The translations under genes were made by a program, and so were the position numbers. From IMG/VR virus record IMGVR_UViG_3300006641_000031, positions 1 through 64,000 of that record: a DNA stretch of 64,000 nucleotides; one strand, given 5' to 3'. The notes under the pieces were generated by a model. It searched no databases. It had not been told where the DNA came from and saw only the letters and a program-made list of their open reading frames with translations. Positions 17,003 through 25,123 of the stretch are shown in pieces (the stretch's first letter is position 1; each line of letters opens with the position of its first letter). This stretch comes from a virus.

Positions 17003-18625
17003 ATGAAACTGACGGCTCAATTGAAGAAGTGGTTGTCCGAGAACGCTGGTGTCAAAGCTGATGCCAGCGACGAAGACTTCCGCAAGGCCGCCGGAATCGC
17101 GTTGGCGAATGGCGACCTGTCTACCACGAAGTTTATGGAACTCACCAAGGCCGATGACCGGCAAGCCACTCAACTGGAACAGCAGTTGTCCACATTGGGC
17201 AACAGCCTCACCAAGTTGACGGAAATGCTGGCCTCCAAGAGTGGTGAGCAGAAGCAGGAAGAGAAGAAAGAAAAAGAGGTGGAACCTCTGCGTTTGAAGG
17301 CTGCCGGCGATCAACCCGGTTGGTTTTCCAAAATGGTGTCTACTTCTTACGGCACGGATGGCGTGGAAGGCAATGGTGTTGTGGAGGTCAAGGGGGCTTG
17401 GTCGCAGTATTCCACGACCAAGAGCACTCTCACCTACCCCACTCACACCAAGACGGGTCGAAGCCACCCTCTGGCCGGTCGGCCCGTAACGGATTTCGCC
17501 GAACGTGGTCGCATTTTGGATAACCCCTCGGAGCTGGACAAGGCTGTTGCGGGGGCTTACTCCAAGTTTCTGGTTGCCACGGCTCAACGTGGGAACAGCA
17601 AGACGTTTGGCTACCAAGCCCTGAACCAGCATGATCGTGAGCTGCTTCAGTATGCCATGCACGAAATGGAGTGGGGCGGTTCTTCGGATGGTGGGGATTA
17701 CGGGGATATCAATCGCCGTCGCCTCAGTGACCTGGAACGCAAGGCTTTGATTGACGATGCTACTTCGGGTGGTTTGGAGGCTGCTCCCATTGTCTTTGAT
17801 GACATGGTGATCCAGACTCCGCTGCTGAATGGCGAACTGTTCCCCTTGGTAAACACGGTTCCTCTGGAACGTGGACGCCGAGTGGAAGGGGTTTCCACGG
17901 GCACGGTCACAGGCTCGTGGGGTGGTGTGGATGATACGGCGATTTCGCTGTTCAACACTGCTTCTTACGTGAGTGCTTTCGACACCACGATCTTCCGGTG
18001 GCAAGGCGCCATCCGTATTGGTTTGGATTTCTTGAGCGACACCCCGATTGATTTCGGTGCTCACGTTTCCGCCCAATATGGGGAGCGGCTGCTGAAAGAT
18101 CTGGACGATGTGATTGCCACGGGGAACGGCACGACGCAACCCGAAGGCATTATCAACAAGTCCGGCACGACCTCAGTTTCCTTTGGTGGTTCGACCACGA
18201 TTGGGGCTTATGAGTCGTTGCGGTTTGGTGTGGCGAAGCAAGAGCATCGCCCGAACGTGGCGGGGACTGCCGTTTTTTGCGGAACGGAAACGTCCTATAT
18301 GCGGGCGAAAGCCATCCCGGTTGGAGCTTCGGATGCTCGTCGGCTGTCTGGGTATATGGTTGGAAATGGCCCTTATGGCTACTCCGACTACACTTGGATG
18401 GAGCGTCCCTACAAAATCAACTCCAGCCTGTCCAACGCTCAAATCTTCTACGCCATCCTGGGTCGGTACCGGATGTATCGGCGACGTGGTTTGACCATGC
18501 GGACATCCACGGAAGGGGATACGCTGATTCGGGCGAATGAGATGCTGATGACCGTGACTGCTCGTTACGGTGGTCAGCTGGAGCGTGGTGGCTGTGCTGC
18601 TATCACCACGACGGCTCCTGCCTAA
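17003..18625 (+). CDS. Major capsid protein (HK97 fold)
   Basis: 540 aa, ATG preceded by AAAGAAATTGGAG. Residues 1 to about 100 are helical and charged (delta or scaffold-like domain, ends near 'KEKEVEPLRLKAAG'). The remainder carries HK97 capsid landmarks: 'LIDDATSGGLEAAPIVFDDM', 'GELFPLVNTVPLERGRRV', 'DTAISLFNTASYVSAFDTTI', 'RIGLDFLSDTPIDFGAHVSA', and 'GNGTTQPEGIINKSG'. The codons are cleaner and more C/G-ended than in neighbouring genes, as expected for the most highly expressed phage protein. A strong terminator follows. Confidence 0.92.
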   Translation: MKLTAQLKKWLSENAGVKADASDEDFRKAAGIALANGDLSTTKFMELTKADDRQATQLEQQLSTLGNSLTKLTEMLASKSGEQKQEEKKEKEVEPLRLKAAGDQPGWFSKMVSTSYGTDGVEGNGVVEVKGAWSQYSTTKSTLTYPTHTKTGRSHPLAGRPVTDFAERGRILDNPSELDKAVAGAYSKFLVATAQRGNSKTFGYQALNQHDRELLQYAMHEMEWGGSSDGGDYGDINRRRLSDLERKALIDDATSGGLEAAPIVFDDMVIQTPLLNGELFPLVNTVPLERGRRVEGVSTGTVTGSWGGVDDTAISLFNTASYVSAFDTTIFRWQGAIRIGLDFLSDTPIDFGAHVSAQYGERLLKDLDDVIATGNGTTQPEGIINKSGTTSVSFGGSTTIGAYESLRFGVAKQEHRPNVAGTAVFCGTETSYMRAKAIPVGASDARRLSGYMVGNGPYGYSDYTWMERPYKINSSLSNAQIFYAILGRYRMYRRRGLTMRTSTEGDTLIRANEMLMTVTARYGGQLERGGCAAITTTAPA

Positions 18626-18640
18626 GTGCTGTGATCCTTT

Positions 18641-18725
18641 GGCGGAGGTTGACCCACCTACCTCCCTCCGCCATGCAACCCCTCTCCCGGCTTTTGGTTC
18701 TTCGGCCGGGAGAGGGTGTTTTTGT
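18641..18725 (+). terminator. Intrinsic terminator after the capsid gene
   Basis: A perfect 12-bp GC-rich stem (18680-18691 with 18705-18716) is followed by TGTTTTTGT. Just upstream a second hairpin pairs GGCGGAGG (18641-18648) with CCTCCGCC (18665-18672). Its place after the capsid gene suggests that capsid transcription is partly separated from the tail genes. Confidence 0.9.
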
Positions 18726-18757
18726 ATAGAAGAACCAGAAGAACTGAAAGGTTTGCA

Positions 18758-19390
18758 ATGTCTGAAGAAACTACGGTAGTTCAGGAACAACGTGGTGGTG
18801 GCAAGAAGCCAGCGACAGTATTGGTGGGTCCATTTACTGTGGAGGCCGATCACCCCAGAAATTGCGATTTGCTGCTTCAGGGTATTCCTGGGGCTCGTCT
18901 ACGATCGGCCATTTCTGCGAGCCGGGTGGTTTTGGACCAACACACTGGAGAACCCAAGATTCCGGTGGACCAAGCCCGGCACTTGGGGGCCATGCCTCCA
19001 ATCCCTGGGATGCGTTTACACGTCCATCCAAAAAATTGCACCTACAGAATTGAAGACCCCTTGGACAGCCCGGAGGGAGCCGAACTGTGCGAGCGTATTC
19101 GGCGACGGCTGAACGAGACCGGGATGGCCATTGATAAGCTTAAGGGGGTTCCCTCTGTTGAGGGCAAGCTGGATATCCACCGCATGAAAACCCTCTGCCG
19201 AGAGGTGGTGTGGCTGCTGAATGAAAAGGCAGTTCGCATGGTGCAAGGGGAAGAGCCTCTACTGGATGAAGTGGATGCCATGCCCGGGTTCTATCTGCTC
19301 AATCCAGGCTCCACGGTTGCCAACACGCAACCCATTTACGAAAAAGATTGGGCGGGTTGGGTCGAGAAATTGACTCACATGGGAGGCTAA
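18758..19390 (+). CDS. Unknown protein after capsid gene
   Basis: 210 aa. ATG 18758 is used, with GAAAGG 7 nt upstream and right after the terminator. It contains 'VLVGPFTVEADHPRNCDLLL', a beta segment 'GMRLHVHPKNCTYRIEDPLD' and a helical block 'AELCERIRRRLNETGMAIDK'. It may be a connector or neck protein by position, but no motif supports a specific family. Confidence 0.55.
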   Translation: MSEETTVVQEQRGGGKKPATVLVGPFTVEADHPRNCDLLLQGIPGARLRSAISASRVVLDQHTGEPKIPVDQARHLGAMPPIPGMRLHVHPKNCTYRIEDPLDSPEGAELCERIRRRLNETGMAIDKLKGVPSVEGKLDIHRMKTLCREVVWLLNEKAVRMVQGEEPLLDEVDAMPGFYLLNPGSTVANTQPIYEKDWAGWVEKLTHMGG

Positions 19391-19393
19391 CCC

Positions 19394-19951
19394 TTGGCCG
19401 ATGGTTTGCCGTTAGATGTTGATGCAAAAGCTGTTCGCCGTAAACTGGCTGTGGATAACGCCAGGAAACGTCGGGTAGCTCAAGCAGATCGCCGGCAAAT
19501 CCGGGTTATCAGTTTTCTCAAAAAAGCAAATAAAGCGGTCAAGTTGACCCTCCAACAACGGGTCACCTTGGCCGCTAATTATCTTCGGGATCAAGTAGTT
19601 CGCAATCTTTCCACTCCAGTGGAAAAAATTGTAACCAAGAAACTTAAGGTGGTGAAAGGAAAAGACGGGCAGGAGCGGCTGAAATTAACCTATCGGGTAA
19701 AGGTAGACCCCAAGTCCCGCTCAAAGCCTGGGGAATTTCCGAGGGCAGATACAACCCTCTTAATGAAAAGCATCTTCTACGATGTAAAAGAGGTGGGACC
19801 CGGCTCGTTTGAAGCTAAAGTTGGAACTGCTCTAGATTACGGCCTCATTTTGGAAATAAGCGAAGAGTTGGATCGCAGTTTTCTTGTAAGAACCTTAAAC
19901 AAAGAGGCTGCAACGGTCACACAAATCATCACTAAAGGCTCGCAGCAATGA
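19394..19951 (+). CDS. Tail completion protein, HK97 gp10-like
   Basis: 185 aa, TTG start supported by GGGAGG at 19381-19386; no in-frame ATG is near. The C-terminal part has the gp10 signature: 'SKPGEFPRADTTLLMKSIFY', 'AKVGTALDYGLILEISEELD' and 'RSFLVRTLNKEAATVTQI' (G-x-P-R, S-I, V-G-T-x-x-x-Y, R-x-F-L). The N-terminal third is basic and helical. Such proteins join head and tail. Its stop overlaps the next start. Confidence 0.75.
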   Translation: MADGLPLDVDAKAVRRKLAVDNARKRRVAQADRRQIRVISFLKKANKAVKLTLQQRVTLAANYLRDQVVRNLSTPVEKIVTKKLKVVKGKDGQERLKLTYRVKVDPKSRSKPGEFPRADTTLLMKSIFYDVKEVGPGSFEAKVGTALDYGLILEISEELDRSFLVRTLNKEAATVTQIITKGSQQ

Positions 19952-20457
19952 CCTCCATCGCATCTATTATGGGTCTGCATAAAGCTGTTCGGGCTCTTTG
20001 GGATTCTTCTGATTTGGATGATTCTTTTACTCAGTTTTGGACGGCAACTGAGATAACCCAGTTCATGGCGTTAAACGAAACGGAAGCAGCTCCAGGGCAG
20101 CCGTTTCCTTATGTGGTGTTTGAGTGTTCCCCTGGGATTGTTGTTTCCCGAATGTCCAAAACGCGGGAGTCTATTTGGGAAGTTCAGCGAGTCCCGTGGT
20201 CGTTCAAGGTTCTCGCCCGTAAAATAGACGGGGATGCCCGGTCTCCTAAGGAGATAGCCAATGAACTCATGGAAGATATTTTGGCTGTGTTCGGGGGTCA
20301 CCCGGTAACGCCTCCAACATCGCCGACCCTGGATTACGGAAATTTTTTGTTATCTACTCTTACCAGTGTGGTTGGAACCCGAGTAGGTGACGATGAGTAC
20401 CAATTAACCATCAGCTACTCGTTTCTAATTGATGTGCCAGTAGCCCATAGGAGATAA
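19948..20457 (+). CDS. Tail terminator-like protein
   Basis: 169 aa, ATG overlapping the upstream TGA. The pattern 'PGQPFPYVVFECSPGIVV' followed by 'VQRVPWSFKVLARKID' and a late 'EYQLTISYSFLID' is that of the gpU/gp11 family, which caps the tail tube where it joins the head. The gene order gp10-like, terminator, tube agrees. Confidence 0.65.
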   Translation: MTSIASIMGLHKAVRALWDSSDLDDSFTQFWTATEITQFMALNETEAAPGQPFPYVVFECSPGIVVSRMSKTRESIWEVQRVPWSFKVLARKIDGDARSPKEIANELMEDILAVFGGHPVTPPTSPTLDYGNFLLSTLTSVVGTRVGDDEYQLTISYSFLIDVPVAHRR

Positions 20458-20460
20458 GAC

Positions 20461-21141
20461 GTGGCAACCCAATCTTTAAGTGACATTACCATTCAGCTGA
20501 AACTGGTTGGTAAGAACACCAATACTCTAACGGATGGGAATGCCGTTGTTGCTCCCCATCCCAGCCTCAATTACCGTCCTACGCTCACCAGTGGGGCCGA
20601 TGCAAATCAGGCTAATCGTGGGTGGCAATCCACGGACCGATCTCTTAGTTCTGGGGCCAGTGAGGTTTTGGACCTCTACGATATGGCTGGTACCGATATT
20701 GGAGCCGGCTCCGGGCTGGATGGGGTTGGTCAGGCAGTCGCCTACGAAGAAATTGTGGCGATCGCCATCGTAAACGAAAACGCTGTAGGGGACGCGGGGA
20801 TTTTGGAGTTTATTCCTGACCCGACCAACGGTTGGACTCCCCTTGGTTCCCATACTTCTGCTACGGGTGGTGGGCTTCGTGGGCAGGGCATGTTCTGTAA
20901 GGCTCAGATTGCAGAACAGGGCTTTGATGTGGCGGACGCCTCTAGCCACCGAATTAAACTCACCGCCAATGGTGGGGCGGTTACTTACTCCATTTACATC
21001 ATGGCTCGCCATGATGACAACACATCTTCCAGTAGTTCCTCCAGTTCTTCCAGTTCTTCGTCGTCCAGCTCTAGCAGCTCCAGTGCATCTTCCAACAGCT
21101 CCAGTTCTTCGTCGTCCAGCTCCAGCAGCTCCTCCAGTTAA
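20461..21141 (+). CDS. Tail-region protein with poly-serine tail, paralogue of the 25124 gene
   Basis: 226 aa, GTG start. Residues 1 to about 188 form a beta-rich domain whose middle and end match the first 185 residues of the protein at 25124: 'GASEVLDLYD', 'DIGAG', 'DATNGW/DPTNGW', 'FDVADA', 'YIMARHDD'. The last about 38 residues are poly-Ser with single Ala and Asn. Duplicated N-domains with poly-Ser tails of very different length, placed before the tail tube and after the tape measure, suggest two surface-displayed relatives. The molecular role is unknown. Confidence 0.7.
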   Translation: MATQSLSDITIQLKLVGKNTNTLTDGNAVVAPHPSLNYRPTLTSGADANQANRGWQSTDRSLSSGASEVLDLYDMAGTDIGAGSGLDGVGQAVAYEEIVAIAIVNENAVGDAGILEFIPDPTNGWTPLGSHTSATGGGLRGQGMFCKAQIAEQGFDVADASSHRIKLTANGGAVTYSIYIMARHDDNTSSSSSSSSSSSSSSSSSSSSASSNSSSSSSSSSSSSSS

Positions 21142-21186
21142 TTTTGACACCCACTTCGCCACTAGATCGGCATAGGAGTCTAAACA

Positions 21187-21618
21187 ATGTCTTCGCTCAA
21201 CACCTTAACGGGACGAAACGGAAAGTTCGTTGTGGACAACGAACTCGTGGCCCGGGCAACGCAATGGTCGGTAAACCCCAAGCTGGCGAGCTCCAGCGAG
21301 TGGGGTGACAGCGATTCCGGTGGTTACACGAATCGTTCGGCGGGTCGCAAGGATGCTACTTTCAATTCGGAAGGAAAGTATGACACCACGGATGAGGTTT
21401 TTGATCTGTTTATGCCCGGGGATACCGTGGTGGCGGTGTTGTGGATGGACGCCACAAGCCTCTACTGGGATTTTCCGCGTGCTCTGTGTAATGACTTTTC
21501 CATGGTCATTAACATTGACACAGAGGACGTGATTGGTTGGACTGCCGGTTGGGGTGCGGATGGTATTTTCTACTATCCGGGTCAGTCGGGGGCAACAGCT
21601 CGAACGCTTCCCGCTTAG
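21187..21618 (+). CDS. Major tail tube protein
   Basis: 143 aa, ATG with AGGAG upstream. It shows the compact tail-tube pattern: 'LTGRNGKFVVDNELVARATQ', 'SSEWGDSDSGGYTNRSAGRK', 'YDTTDEVFDLFMPGDTVVAV' and 'FSMVINIDTEDVIGWTAGWG'. Such proteins stack to form the tail tube. Codon choice is cleaner than in neighbours, and a strong terminator follows, both fitting high expression. It lies directly before the frameshifted chaperone. Confidence 0.82.
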   Translation: MSSLNTLTGRNGKFVVDNELVARATQWSVNPKLASSSEWGDSDSGGYTNRSAGRKDATFNSEGKYDTTDEVFDLFMPGDTVVAVLWMDATSLYWDFPRALCNDFSMVINIDTEDVIGWTAGWGADGIFYYPGQSGATARTLPA

Positions 21619-21648
21619 TTTGCTGTTGGTTGTTTCTTAGGGTCACAG

Positions 21649-21690
21649 AAAACCACTCCATCTTCCTTTCGGGGGTGGAGTGGTTTTTGT
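21649..21690 (+). terminator. Intrinsic terminator after tail tube gene
   Basis: A 12-bp stem (21649-21660 with 21676-21687) has a 15-base loop and a run of T after it (GGTTTTTGTT). It separates the highly expressed tube gene from the chaperone and tape measure genes. Confidence 0.88.
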
Positions 21691-21722
21691 TAGGTAGGTA
21701 GAAAATTTTAGGAGAACCAATT

Positions 21723-22349
21723 GTGAGTGACACAGAGGCTCGTGTCTTAGGTGCTGGACAGAAGATTGAGGTGAATGGAAAAACTTACACGTTACGACCC
21801 GTCGTGGTGCGGTTGTTGTGTGAGTTGGAGCGGAGTGCCCTCCACGAATACAAACGAGATTTTTTGGAAAGTTACTCCAGAAACTTAGATCTTCTGCCTC
21901 CTGGTGATCGGGAGGCAATTCTACGCTCCAAGTTTGAGGAGGTGGCTCGTTGGACGGTTACAGAGCTGCCCCAAAAGACCTCCTACGGGGTTCAGGGTAT
22001 TCCAGTAACCCCTGAGCTTAGAAATAAGCTCTTGGAAATTTACGGGGAGGTGCCAGAAAAGGATAATGGGGTCCGTGCTATGCTATCCCTGTCTTTGGAG
22101 GCTGGGACCCTTAAGATGGAAGATGCCCACAAATTAACGGGAGTGTGGCCCAAGGTTGGGAAGATACGCTATGACCAGTGGTGGGTGACCGGCACCATCT
22201 CAGGCATGGTGGAATTTACGCTGTCCTCCGTCCGCAGAGAACACCCAGAAATGACTGCGGAAATGATTAAAGACTGGCCGGTACCGAAATTGGTGGAAGC
22301 CTCTCGAATTGTAGAAAGTCTTTCCGCTGCTGATCTGGGAAATATGTAG
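21723..22349 (+). CDS. Tail assembly chaperone, zero-frame product (gpG-like)
   Basis: 208 aa, GTG start with TTTAGGAG upstream. It is mostly helical, beginning with a short beta part ('KIEVNGKTYTLRPVVVRLLC') as in G-like chaperones that coat the tape measure. It lies between tube and tape measure genes, the canonical place. The slippery heptamer GGGAAAT (22337-22343) sits three codons before its stop, so a fraction of ribosomes should shift into the next frame. Confidence 0.75.
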   Translation: MSDTEARVLGAGQKIEVNGKTYTLRPVVVRLLCELERSALHEYKRDFLESYSRNLDLLPPGDREAILRSKFEEVARWTVTELPQKTSYGVQGIPVTPELRNKLLEIYGEVPEKDNGVRAMLSLSLEAGTLKMEDAHKLTGVWPKVGKIRYDQWWVTGTISGMVEFTLSSVRREHPEMTAEMIKDWPVPKLVEASRIVESLSAADLGNM

Positions 22350-22771
22350 GGCTCGCCGCGTTAAGAGAAGGGGCTTCCACGGAAGAAGAAGCCAGCGACG
22401 GGCCAGGTTTATTAGGAGGGATCACGAGCTATCATTTTCGTCTTCTTTGTGAGAATACTTTTAATGGGGGTGGTGGTTACCCCATTACAGACGTTGCCGA
22501 AATGACTTTGGACCAGATTTGGTTTCGGCTGTGCGATAAAGAAGTTCTTAAGCAGAAGAAGGGAAAACGCACAAGCAAAGCGGAACCCCTGAACCTCGTT
22601 TCTAAGGCTGCCGCGGACGGCAAGATCACAGGCAGAGATGCACAAGGTAATATTATTCGGGGTGTTGTGCGGGGGAAATCGAAGGCTCGTGAGTTAATGG
22701 AGCGTCAACAGCAACGGGAACGGGAAGCCCGGGCTGCTATGGAATCCAACAGAAAGCGAAAAAAGAGGTGA
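22334..22771 (+). CDS. Tail assembly chaperone, frameshift extension (T-like domain of gpG-T)
   Basis: This frame is open from 22334 to the stop at 22769-22771 and is one base behind the upstream gene. A -1 slip at GGGAAAT (22337-22343) would fuse it to the chaperone as an about 140-residue extension. It contains 'ITSYHFRLLCENTFNGGGGY', 'MTLDQIWFRLCDKEVLK' and a very basic end ('NRKRKKR'). A free-standing start at ATG 22502 would give only 89 aa, and no good ribosome site precedes it. The lambda G-T pair uses GGGAAAG. Confidence 0.72.
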   Translation, partial: SGKYVGLAALREGASTEEEASDGPGLLGGITSYHFRLLCENTFNGGGGYPITDVAEMTLDQIWFRLCDKEVLKQKKGKRTSKAEPLNLVSKAAADGKITGRDAQGNIIRGVVRGKSKARELMERQQQREREARAAMESNRKRKKR

Positions 22772-22774
22772 CCT

Positions 22775-25120
22775 ATGGGATTGGAACTTGCCAGAATGTT
22801 CGTCACGGTCCGGGCAGATGCTTCCATGGTTGCCCAAGATCTGCAAGCCGCTCAATCTTCTGCCGTCCAGCAAGTGTCTCAAATGACCGGCCAGATGGAT
22901 AGAAATGTTGACGGTTTTACGGATAGGCTGCTTAACTCCCTCTCTGGTATTCAGGCCGGCATTCTTGCCACGATGGGAGCTACGGCTCGTTGGACTTCCC
23001 AGTTGCTCCAAGGGGGTACTCAGGCTGCCACAAGTTTGGAAAAGACCCAAGTTGCGTTTGAGGTGATGCTGGGTTCCGCTGAAGAAACCCAGAAAACCTT
23101 AAATGACTTGACGCAATTTGCAGCGAAAACTCCCTTTGAGATGCCAGAAATCTTGCAAGCCGCTCGGGGTCTTATTCAGTTTGGGGATCGTGGCGGAGAC
23201 TTAATGCGAAGCCTGAATATTATTGGAAATGCGGCAGCCGGCACGAGCAGTCAGTTTGGAGAATTGGCTCTTATTTTTAATCAAATACGAGGTGTTGGAA
23301 AGTTACTTACTCCAGACTTTCGGCAATTATCTACTCGTGGTGTACTTAGCCTCCAAGACATTGCAGACTATTATGGAGTTGCCTCGAATGCTGCTCAGGA
23401 TATGATTTCTAAAGGAAAGGTTTCTTTTAACGACCTGATTAAGATTTTGGAAAAGCTGAGCGGTGAGGGTGGTCGTTTTAATAACATGATGGAAAAACAG
23501 TCCCAGACCATGGATGGTTTGACGAGCACCTACAATGATGCCGTAAACATTATGCGTCGCACAATTTCCACCCCTATTGTGGAGTGGACAAAGACATTGG
23601 TGCGATTCAAAATTAAATTGGTGGAACAACTCACCGCTGTAGTGAGTATGTTTCCTGATTACATTAGTGGGGCTCTCTTGGGTGCGAACGCCATGTCAAA
23701 ATTGGCGTTCGCTATCGCAAGTGCTAGAGTTGCCATGCGGGCTTTTGGTATTACTGCCAAGAGTGTCATGATTGGAACGGGTGTTGGGGCTGTCTTTGTG
23801 GCTCTTGGGGCTGGGATTGGAATGCTCCTACCGTACCTCATGGAACTAAACGAATACTTTTGGGAGCTAAAGCCTGTTCAAGATGCGTTGGCGGATGCCT
23901 CCAAAATGTTAAAAGAGGCTTGGGGTCATGCCTCCATTGCAGCCTCTAACCTATGGACGGCTCTTTCTGATCTAGTAATCAAACTTGGGGAGATGATGGG
24001 GTTTGATTTTACTGCTTTAGGTGGCTCTCTTGTGGAAATTTTCACAAGTGGTGTAAGAGCCGTTTCTAATTTCGTTCTTCAAACCGCCAAGTTTGTTCGG
24101 GTGCTTACCGAAAATTGGAAAGTGGTGGCGGCGAACCTCGGCATCTACCTCTTTGGGGCTTTCAACCTTGTGTACTTGGAAGGGGTGCGGGTCTTTACTG
24201 CCTTTGGGGATTACCTTTTCCGGTTGTGGGATGCTGTGAAGTTTGGGTTCCAAGAATCATTTACCAATATGTGGGCTTTTGCTAAGACGGGGTTCGTTCA
24301 GTTTATTTCTACTTGGCGAACTTTGTGGACGAATATTGGAAATTGGATGGTCCAGAATTTTACCAAGCACATGATGTTTATGTTGGAAGGGGTGCTTAAG
24401 ATTTTGGAGCTCTTTCCCGAGATGCAAGGAATGGTGGCAGACATTCGAAAAATGGCGGACGATTTTCTGGTTAAACGCCAGAAAGCCACTCAAGACAATC
24501 TACAAGCAATCCAAGTGTGGGAGAATAAACAACGCCAAATCATTGGAGAGCAACAGTCTGCCAGTTTAGAACGGCTTAATGCCAGCCGGGCGACTGTAGA
24601 AGAACAAAGAGCCAAATCCGTGGGGAAGGCTTATGCTGCCATTGACGCTTCCATGGCCACGACCCGTAAGAGCATGGACGCTGCCATTGGAAGCATCAAG
24701 GGGCTTATGGATGCTGCCGTGCTCCCTGAAGAAAAAGAGGACAATACGAAGGGAAAAGGGGGTGGAGGCAAGACCGAAGAAACCCCCGAAGAAAAGAAGA
24801 AGGCAATGGGGCCGGTAGGTTATGCAGAGTATGGAAAACGGCTGCAAGAAATCATGTCGGGCAAAGACAAGGATCAGAAAATTATTGCGGACGAATCCAT
24901 TAAACAGTCTGATTTGTTACGCGAAATTCGAGACCGCTCTACTCTGTCTCCACGGTTTCGGTCGGCAGACTTTGTTGTGGAAGGTCCTGGTACTTCCCTG
25001 ACCCCTGATGGGGCCATGAAAGAAAGCACGAAGCACACAGATCTACTTAAGGGAATTGACTCCAAAATGGGGACAATGGTGGAAGTTGCCAAGAAGGGCA
25101 CTCCAGCAATTTTGGAGTAA
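22775..25120 (+). CDS. Tape measure protein
   Basis: 781 aa, ATG with AGAGGTG upstream. The N-terminal third carries the tape-measure core: 'TSLEKTQVAFEVMLGSAEET', 'LNDLTQFAAKTPFEMPEILQ', 'GNAAAGTSSQFGELALIFNQ' and 'LTPDFRQLSTRG'. Hydrophobic helices follow (about 320-365: 'MIGTGVGAVFVALGAGIGML' and neighbours), which could form a membrane channel. The C-terminal part is Lys/Glu-rich coiled coil. Length scales with tail length; 781 aa suggests a siphovirus tail of roughly 110 nm by the usual rule. Confidence 0.88.
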   Translation: MGLELARMFVTVRADASMVAQDLQAAQSSAVQQVSQMTGQMDRNVDGFTDRLLNSLSGIQAGILATMGATARWTSQLLQGGTQAATSLEKTQVAFEVMLGSAEETQKTLNDLTQFAAKTPFEMPEILQAARGLIQFGDRGGDLMRSLNIIGNAAAGTSSQFGELALIFNQIRGVGKLLTPDFRQLSTRGVLSLQDIADYYGVASNAAQDMISKGKVSFNDLIKILEKLSGEGGRFNNMMEKQSQTMDGLTSTYNDAVNIMRRTISTPIVEWTKTLVRFKIKLVEQLTAVVSMFPDYISGALLGANAMSKLAFAIASARVAMRAFGITAKSVMIGTGVGAVFVALGAGIGMLLPYLMELNEYFWELKPVQDALADASKMLKEAWGHASIAASNLWTALSDLVIKLGEMMGFDFTALGGSLVEIFTSGVRAVSNFVLQTAKFVRVLTENWKVVAANLGIYLFGAFNLVYLEGVRVFTAFGDYLFRLWDAVKFGFQESFTNMWAFAKTGFVQFISTWRTLWTNIGNWMVQNFTKHMMFMLEGVLKILELFPEMQGMVADIRKMADDFLVKRQKATQDNLQAIQVWENKQRQIIGEQQSASLERLNASRATVEEQRAKSVGKAYAAIDASMATTRKSMDAAIGSIKGLMDAAVLPEEKEDNTKGKGGGGKTEETPEEKKKAMGPVGYAEYGKRLQEIMSGKDKDQKIIADESIKQSDLLREIRDRSTLSPRFRSADFVVEGPGTSLTPDGAMKESTKHTDLLKGIDSKMGTMVEVAKKGTPAILE

Positions 25121-25123
25121 CCT

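Noticed and set aside
16943-18139. 398-codon open frame on the minus strand opposite the capsid gene
   Set aside because: The forward frame is a clear HK97 capsid protein. The reverse frame is a shadow with no ribosome site and improbable composition.
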